Part shown: in pieces, positions 53,753 through 58,950 of the stretch
How positions within the stretch are numbered: the stretch's first letter is position 1
Layout: the number at the start of each line of letters is the position of its first letter
Source of the DNA: Cupriavidus sp.
GTDB lineage: Bacteria > Pseudomonadota > Gammaproteobacteria > Burkholderiales > Burkholderiaceae
DNA: 58,950 nucleotides
Assembly: GCA_031181345.1 (NCBI GenBank)
Contig: JAPSLC010000033.1
Span: forward strand, 1-58,950
Direction of reading: 5' to 3'
Translations under genes and position numbers: made by a program
The notes under the pieces: generated by a model
The model's input: the letters and a program-made list of their open reading frames with translations, nothing else
What the model was told of the DNA's origin: nothing
Database searches by the model: none

Positions 53753-54829
53753 TCATGCCTCGTCCGGCAGGATGCTGCCCTGTGCGCCGCCCGGCGTCGC
53801 CAGACCGAAGTGGCGGTAGGCGGCGGGCGTCGCCACGCGTCCGCGCGGCGTGCGTTGCAGATAGCCCTGCTGGATCAGATAGGGTTCGAGCACGTCCTCG
53901 ATGGTGTCGCGCTCCTCGCCGATCGCCGCGGCGAGGTTGTCGACGCCGACCGGGCCGCCGCTGAACTTGTGCAGGATCGCCTCGAGCAGCTTGCGGTCCA
54001 TGAGGTCGAAACCGACGCGGTCGACGTCCAGCATCGCCAGCGCGGCATCGGCCATCTCGCGCGTAATGGTGCCGTCGCCCTTGACCTCCGCATAGTCGCG
54101 CACGCGCCGCAGCAGACGGTTGGCGATACGCGGCGTGCCGCGCGAGCGACGCGCGATCTCGAGCGCGCCGGTCGGGTCGATGCGCGCGTGCAGCAGCTGC
54201 GCCGAACGCGTGACGATGCGGGCCAGCTCGTCGGCGGTATAGAACTCGAGCCGCGCGACGATGCCGAAGCGGTCGCGCAGCGGATTGGTCAGCATGCCGG
54301 CGCGCGTGGTCGCGCCGACCAGCGTGAACGGCTGCAGATCGAGCTTGACCGAACGCGCGGCCGGGCCCTCGCCGATCATGATGTCGATCTGGTAGTCCTC
54401 GAGCGCCGGATACAGGATTTCCTCGACGATCGGCGACAGCCGGTGGATCTCGTCGATGAACAGCACGTCGTTGGCTTCGAGGTTGGTCAGCAGCGCCGCA
54501 AGATCGCCCGGCCGCTCGAGCACCGGCCCCGAGGTCTGGCGCAGATTGACGCCCATCTCGCGCGCGATGATGTGGGCCAGCGTGGTCTTGCCCAGGCCCG
54601 GCGGGCCGAACAGCAGCACGTGGTCGAGCGCTTCGCGGCGATTGCGCGCCGCGTGCATGAAGATGTCGAGCTGCTCGCGCACCTTCTGCTGGCCGACGTA
54701 GTCGTCGAGCAGCTTGGGCCGCAGCGCGCGCTCGAAGGCCTCCTCGCTGCTGGAGGCGGGCGTGGCGGCGATCAGGCGGTCGCCGCTGTCGGCAGGGCGG
54801 CTCGGGGCGAACTTGTCGGTTTGGATCAT
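53753..54829 (-). CDS. ruvB: Holliday junction branch-migration helicase RuvB
   Basis: A 358-residue AAA+ motor that drives branch migration with RuvA. Walker A is [10 protein letters not shown], Walker B '[13 protein letters not shown]', sensor 1 '[18 protein letters not shown]', and the C-terminal winged helix contains '[28 protein letters not shown]'. It follows ruvA on the same strand after 118 bp. A GTG or ATG slightly upstream is not needed; the N-terminus up to the helicase core is complete. Confidence 0.98.
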   Translation of the reverse strand: MIQTDKFAPSRPADSGDRLIAATPASSSEEAFERALRPKLLDDYVGQQKVREQLDIFMHAARNRREALDHVLLFGPPGLGKTTLAHIIAREMGVNLRQTSGPVLERPGDLAALLTNLEANDVLFIDEIHRLSPIVEEILYPALEDYQIDIMIGEGPAARSVKLDLQPFTLVGATTRAGMLTNPLRDRFGIVARLEFYTADELARIVTRSAQLLHARIDPTGALEIARRSRGTPRIANRLLRRVRDYAEVKGDGTITREMADAALAMLDVDRVGFDLMDRKLLEAILHKFSGGPVGVDNLAAAIGEERDTIEDVLEPYLIQQGYLQRTPRGRVATPAAYRHFGLATPGGAQGSILPDEA

Positions 54830-54947
54830 GGCGCGGAGGCGGGAAAACTGGCTCGATTGTAGCCCACGGCACCATCGGCGCCGTCCGCCATCCCGGCGGG
54901 CACGGGCCGCAGAGTGGCCGCGCGCCGACCGGCGCCGACCTGCGGCC

Positions 54948-55529
54948 TCAGGCCTTCGACAGCGCCTTCAGCGCAAGCTTGATCCCTTCGGAGACACCGG
55001 TGCCGGCCGGGACCTGCTTGGTCGCCACCGCGGCCTCCTTGTCGGAATAGCCCAGCGCCAGCAGTGCGTTGAGGATATCGGCCGCGCTGTCGTGCGCGGT
55101 TGCCGCGCCGCCGACGTGGCCCAGTTCCGCGCCGAGCTTGCCCTTCAGTTCCAGCAGCAGCCGTTCCGCGGTCTTCTTGCCGATGCCCGGAATGCGCGTC
55201 AGCCGGCCCGCCTCCTGCAGCGTGATGGCCTGCGCCAGCTCGGCGACCGACATGCCCGACAGCACCGCCAGCGCCATGCGGGCGCCGATGCCGCTGATCT
55301 TGATCAGCTCGCGGAAGGTATTGCGTTCCTCCGCGCTGCCGAAGCCGTACAGCAGGTGCGCGTCCTCGCGCACGATCAGCTGCGTCAGCAGCGTGACGGG
55401 CTGGCCGACCGCGGGCAGGTTGTAGAAGGTGCTCATCGGCACGTCGACCTCATAGCCGACGCCATGGCAGTCGACCAGCAGATGCGGGGGATTCTTCTCG
55501 ATGAGGGTGCCGGCGATGCGTCCGATCAT
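54948..55529 (-). CDS. ruvA: Holliday junction DNA-binding protein RuvA
   Basis: A 193-residue protein with the N-terminal OB domain ('[28 protein letters not shown]'), two helix-hairpin-helix motifs ('[20 protein letters not shown]' and '[23 protein letters not shown]') and a C-terminal domain III that contacts RuvB. The ATG at 55529 is the canonical start; the frame is open 17 codons further upstream. It binds four-way junctions as a tetramer and recruits RuvB. Confidence 0.98.
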   Translation of the reverse strand: MIGRIAGTLIEKNPPHLLVDCHGVGYEVDVPMSTFYNLPAVGQPVTLLTQLIVREDAHLLYGFGSAEERNTFRELIKISGIGARMALAVLSGMSVAELAQAITLQEAGRLTRIPGIGKKTAERLLLELKGKLGAELGHVGGAATAHDSAADILNALLALGYSDKEAAVATKQVPAGTGVSEGIKLALKALSKA

Positions 55530-55634
55530 GGTGGCTTGCGGAGGGATTGGCTGCCGGCGCGCTGTCGAGCGCGCCGGCATGGGTCGGTCTGGAAGGGCGC
55601 CAGTGTAGCGCAGCGCGCCGGAATGTCCGCGCGT

Positions 55635-56831
55635 CTACGGGTTGTCCACCGCGCGCCGGCCGAGCGCGGGATCGTCGGTGAAGAAGCCATCCACGCCGGC
55701 GTCGATCAGCGCCCGGGCCTCGCGGATCATGCCGGCCGGATGCCGCGCCGCATCGCCGCCCGGGCCGCGCAGGCTCTTGGGGAGAAACGCGTTCTCGGGA
55801 CGCAGCGTGTAGGGATGCACGACCAGGCCGGCCGCATGCGCGTCGCGCACCAACGCCGTGGGCGCGCCCAGCGCGCCGGCGCTGTCGCGCGGCACCACGT
55901 GCGTGCGTTCTGGGCCGATGCCGTCGGCATAGGTGGCCACCTCGCGCAGGCCGAGCGGCGTGAGCATGTCCGCATAGCGACGCGTGTCGCCGGCCAGGCG
56001 CCAGTCAGCCGGCGCCTTCGCGGCATTGCCGATCAGCTGCACCAGCTTGACGTTGGGCATCGACTTGCCGAGCCGCTGGCGCAGCGCGCGCAGATTGGCG
56101 GTCTCGAACGATTGCAGATAGACCGGCGCGCGGCGCGTGTGGGCGTTGGCACGCAGCGCGTCGACCAGCTTCTCTTCCATCGGCAGGTTGATGCCGCGGA
56201 AATGGCTCGGATGCTTGGTCTCGATATAGAGGCCGATGGTCCTGCCGCTGCGGCGCGAGGCATTGGCGGCCAGCTCGATGATCTCGGCGAGCGTCGGGAT
56301 CTCGAACTTGTCGTCGTACTGCGTATTGGCCGGCCGCAGCTTCGGAATGCGCTCGCGCGCCCGCAGCGTCTTGAGCTCCGCCAGCGTGAAGTCCTCGGTG
56401 AACCAGCCCTCCAGCCGCTCGCCGTCGATCACCTTGATCCGCTTGCGGTCGGCGAACTGCGGCAGCGTGGCGACGTTGGTGGTGCCGCCGATCTCGTTTT
56501 CGTGCCGGGCCACCAGCACGCCGTCGCGCGTGACGACCAGATCGGGTTCGATCAGATCGGCGCCATCCTCGATCGCCTTGCTGTAGGCGGCCAGCGTATG
56601 TTCGGGCCGCAGCGCGCTGGCGCCGCGATGGCCGATCACCAGCGGTTTGGGCCGGGGCGGGGCCGGTTCGGCCTTCGCAGGCTGCTGGGCAGGCGCGGCG
56701 GGCGGCGGTGCGGTGACGCAGCCCGCCAGCAGCGCGGCCGCCGTGATGGCCAGCCAGGCGCCGCGGACGGCGGCGTCGGGCCGCCGGGCAAGGCGGAAGA
56801 ACGGGATGGATCGCGGGATGGATCGGGACAT
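55635..56831 (-). CDS. glpQ: Glycerophosphodiester phosphodiesterase lipoprotein
   Basis: A 398-residue precursor with a late lipoprotein signal (lipobox LLAGC, Cys38) after a charged N-terminus, then a Pro/Ala-rich linker (39-62) and a GDPD TIM barrel. Catalytic and metal residues lie in 'VIGHRGASALRPEHTLAAY' and 'GADLIEPDLVVTRDGVLVARHE'. It hydrolyses deacylated phospholipids to glycerol 3-phosphate and an alcohol in the periplasm, as E. coli GlpQ does. It sits between ruvC and ruvA, an insertion into an otherwise recombination-repair string, with no functional link apparent. Confidence 0.94.
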   Translation of the reverse strand: MSRSIPRSIPFFRLARRPDAAVRGAWLAITAAALLAGCVTAPPPAAPAQQPAKAEPAPPRPKPLVIGHRGASALRPEHTLAAYSKAIEDGADLIEPDLVVTRDGVLVARHENEIGGTTNVATLPQFADRKRIKVIDGERLEGWFTEDFTLAELKTLRARERIPKLRPANTQYDDKFEIPTLAEIIELAANASRRSGRTIGLYIETKHPSHFRGINLPMEEKLVDALRANAHTRRAPVYLQSFETANLRALRQRLGKSMPNVKLVQLIGNAAKAPADWRLAGDTRRYADMLTPLGLREVATYADGIGPERTHVVPRDSAGALGAPTALVRDAHAAGLVVHPYTLRPENAFLPKSLRGPGGDAARHPAGMIREARALIDAGVDGFFTDDPALGRRAVDNP

Positions 56832-56918
56832 GCGGCCTCCTCGGGCGAGTACGAGGCCGATTGTAAGTGAGGCAGGCGTCGCCCGGGCTGCCGGGCTTGG
56901 CGAGGGAGTCGGCCGCCG

Positions 56919-57464
56919 CTAGCCGACCAGCCTGCCGCGCCGGACCCGTATGCCCTTGCGCGCCAGTTCCGGGGCGAGGCCGCTCAGGGTCGCCAGCGTG
57001 TCGCCGCCGTTCGCATGGCAGATCGCCACGCCGAGCGCGTCGGCCGCATCGGAACTGGGATGGCCAGGCAGCGCCAGCAGCCGCGCCACCATCTCCTGTA
57101 CCTGCGCCTTGTTGGCGCGGCCATAGCCGACCACCGCCACCTTCAGCTGCAGCGCAGTGTATTCGAACACCGGCAGGCCGTAGCCCACCAGCCCGCAGAT
57201 CGCCGCGCCACGGGCCTGCCCGAGCAGCAGCGTCGATTGCGGATTGACGTTGACGAACACCTTCTCGATCGCCGCGCAATCGGGCGCATAGGTCCGCGTG
57301 ACCTCGGCAATGCCGTCATACAGCGTCTTCAGACGCTCGGGCAGGCTGCCGTTGCCATCGCTCTTGATGGTGCCCGAGGCGACGTAGGCCAGCTTGTTGC
57401 CGTGCTTTTCGACCACGCCGAAGCCGGTGGTACGAAGGCCGGGGTCGATGCCGAGGATGCGCAT
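56919..57464 (-). CDS. ruvC: Holliday junction resolvase RuvC
   Basis: A 181-residue endonuclease that cuts Holliday junctions. Catalytic acidic residues are visible as Asp7 ([10 protein letters not shown]), the Glu of AIEKVFVN near residue 68, and the two Asp of [11 protein letters not shown] near 140. The ATG at 57464 begins right at the first strand. The C-terminus ends in a basic tail ([11 protein letters not shown]). It lies 268 bp after purH with a REP-like pair in between. Confidence 0.97.
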   Translation of the reverse strand: MRILGIDPGLRTTGFGVVEKHGNKLAYVASGTIKSDGNGSLPERLKTLYDGIAEVTRTYAPDCAAIEKVFVNVNPQSTLLLGQARGAAICGLVGYGLPVFEYTALQLKVAVVGYGRANKAQVQEMVARLLALPGHPSSDAADALGVAICHANGGDTLATLSGLAPELARKGIRVRRGRLVG

Positions 57465-57531
57465 TGGGTGAGCAGAGGTGGCGATGGGGTAGTGTAGGTG
57501 GAATTGGTGGAGGGCGCTGTGCGATTGGTTG

Positions 57532-57645
57532 CCCTCTCCCCCGGCCCCTCTCCTGCAAGCGGGAGACGGGAGCAAACCGAGAGCCCTTTCATCGACCGAC
57601 TGTGTTTCCCCTCTCCCGCTTGCGGAGAGGGGCAGGGGAGAGGGC
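57532..57645. repeat. Pair of inverted REP-like palindromes between purH and ruvC
   Basis: Copy 1 (57532-57577) is nearly identical to copy 1 in the hut operon, including the flanks CCCTCTCCCCCGG and GAGCAAAC. Copy 2 (57608-57645) is its inverted partner, 30 bp away. The order and orientation are the same as at 18.85-19.0 kb, so the mobile or copied unit is the pair. No open frame of interest lies in this gap. Confidence 0.85.
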
Positions 57646-57732
57646 AGCCGGCGCTCGTTCGACGTGCTCGTTCGAACTGCTCGCCCGGCTGCGAGCGGGC
57701 GTTGCCGCTCTGCCTCCCCCCTCAATCCGGCC

Positions 57733-58950
57733 TCAATGCCGGAAATGCCGCGTGCCGGTCAGCACCATCGCGATATTGCGTTCGTCCGCGGCCGCGATGA
57801 CTTCGTCGTCGCGCATCGAGCCGCCCGGCTGGATCACGCAGGTTGCGCCGGCGTCGACCACCACGTCCAGGCCGTCGCGGAACGGGAAGAAGGCATCGGA
57901 GGCCACCGCCGAGCCCGCCAGCGTCAGGCCGGCGTTCTGCGCCTTGATGCTGGCGATGCGGGCCGAGTCGACGCGGCTCATCTGGCCGGCGCCGACGCCC
58001 AGCGTCATGCCGCCGCCGCAGAACACGATGGCGTTCGACTTGACGAACTTGGCGACGCGCCACGCGAACAGCAGATCGCTCATTTCCTTCGGCGTCGGAT
58101 GGCGCTTGGTGACCACGCGCAGCTCCGACGGCTGCACGTTCTTGGCATCCGGGCTCTGCAGCAGCAGGCCGCCGCCGACGCGCTTCAGGTCATACTGGTT
58201 GACGCCCTTGCCCAGCGGGATTTCCAGCAGCCGAACGTTCTGCTTGGCGGCGAACACCTCGCGCGCGGCAGCGCTGAACGACGGCGCGATCAGCACCTCG
58301 ACGAACTGCTTGGCGACCGCCTGCGCGGCCGTGCCGTCCAGCTCGACGTTGAAGGCGATGATGCCGCCGAAGGCCGACGTCGAATCGGTCTTGAACGCCT
58401 TCTCGTAGGCCTCCAGCGCATTGGCGCCGATCGCCACGCCGCAGGGGTTGGCGTGCTTGATGATGACGCAGGCCGCGCCATCGCCGGGGCCGAAGGACTT
58501 GACGCATTCCCATGCCGCATCGGCGTCGGCGATGTTGTTGTACGACAGCTCCTTGCCCTGCAGCTGCACGTAGTTGGCCAGCGCGCCGTCGACCGCCTTC
58601 AGGTCGCGGTAGAACGCCGCCGACTGGTGCGGGTTCTCGCCGTAGCGCATCTCCTGCACCTTCTCGAAGGCCAGGTTCAGCGTCTGCGGATAGGCGCTGC
58701 GGGCCTGGTGCGACTTGTCCGGGCCGAGGCTGGTCAGGTAGTTGGTGATGGCGCCATCGTATTGCGCGGTATGCGCGAACACCTTGGTGGCGAGGCGGAA
58801 GTTGGTGTCGTAGCCGACCTGGCTGCCGTTGGCGCGCATTTCCTCGAGCACCGGCGCGTAGTCGGCCGGATCGACGATCACCGTCACGTCGCGATGGTTC
58901 TTCGCCGCCGAGCGCAGCATGGTCGGGCCGCCGATGTCGATGTTCTCGAT
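57733..58950 (-). CDS. purH: AICAR transformylase/IMP cyclohydrolase, C-terminal part
   Basis: The visible 406 codons run in from the right edge and end at 57733. They hold the last part of the IMP cyclohydrolase domain ('[19 protein letters not shown]') and the whole AICAR formyltransferase domain. The catalytic Lys-His pair is in '[14 protein letters not shown]', and '[11 protein letters not shown]' and '[20 protein letters not shown]' are family blocks. The enzyme catalyses the last two steps of de novo purine synthesis. About 120 N-terminal residues are outside the window; there is no sign of disruption. Confidence 0.97.
   Translation of the reverse strand: MENIDIGGPTMLRSAAKNHRDVTVIVDPADYAPVLEEMRANGSQVGYDTNFRLATKVFAHTAQYDGAITNYLTSLGPDKSHQARSAYPQTLNLAFEKVQEMRYGENPHQSAAFYRDLKAVDGALANYVQLQGKELSYNNIADADAAWECVKSFGPGDGAACVIIKHANPCGVAIGANALEAYEKAFKTDSTSAFGGIIAFNVELDGTAAQAVAKQFVEVLIAPSFSAAAREVFAAKQNVRLLEIPLGKGVNQYDLKRVGGGLLLQSPDAKNVQPSELRVVTKRHPTPKEMSDLLFAWRVAKFVKSNAIVFCGGGMTLGVGAGQMSRVDSARIASIKAQNAGLTLAGSAVASDAFFPFRDGLDVVVDAGATCVIQPGGSMRDDEVIAAADERNIAMVLTGTRHFRH

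Overview
The window is high-GC chromosomal DNA from a beta-proteobacterium of the Burkholderiaceae, most likely Cupriavidus. This rests on the gene neighbourhoods: an APS-reductase-type cys operon with CysB and DUF934, a denD/otn tetronate cluster, a full hut operon with hutF/hutG, and a purH-ruvC-(GDPD)-ruvA-ruvB string. The species cannot be fixed from the sequence alone. About 50 protein genes, one tRNA, two broken genes and several regulatory or repeat structures can be supported. No insertion sequence, prophage, integrase or CRISPR array was seen.

Layout. 1-2.5 kb: the start of a gene running off the left edge (probably rpmB), radC, an FKBP-type isomerase and ispH. 3-8.2 kb: a branched-chain amino-acid ABC operon (livK-livH-livM-livG-livF) with a terminator inside it after livK. 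8.3-8.9 kb: an intact mqsA antitoxin behind a toxin gene (mqsR) that has lost its N-terminal half. 9-13.2 kb: argD behind a promoter, an Arg-rich short reading frame and an intrinsic terminator (candidate attenuator), then a ferredoxin-type reductase and an SDR whose start codons lie 9 bp apart. 13.2-25 kb: the hut regulon, made of a TauABC-like transporter, hutC, hutH, hutU, hutD, hutI, hutF and hutG. It has three HutC-like operators and a pair of REP-like palindromes inside the operon.

25-34.8 kb is an accessory-looking mosaic: an M48 lipoprotein protease, a Fic AMPylase behind a symmetric array of TGTCGC half-sites, a quinone-oxidoreductase/LysR pair, an array of three palindromes at 34-bp period, an ANT(3'')-like nucleotidyltransferase, an MFS carrier, a LysE exporter, a GNAT, AlkB, and an APH(3'')-Ib-like kinase coupled to alkB. 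34.8-39.6 kb is the tetronate catabolic operon (otnK-otnC-otnI-denD, with a GntR regulator), in which ltnD survives only as an N-terminal fragment. 39.7-44.8 kb carries a CDF transporter, tRNA-Leu(CAA), a 3-HIBADH-family reductase, a Liv-type binding protein and a methyltransferase coupled to cysB. 45.8-53 kb is the sulfate-assimilation operon (TSUP permease, cysI, DUF934, cysH, cysD, cysN, SUMT). 53-58.95 kb carries an exported protein of unknown function, ruvB, ruvA, a glycerophosphodiesterase, ruvC and purH (cut by the right edge).

Most worth following up: the argD leader, the fic upstream array, the 34-bp palindrome array, the two decayed genes (mqsR, ltnD), and the two different streptomycin-modifying enzyme families encoded within about 5 kb.
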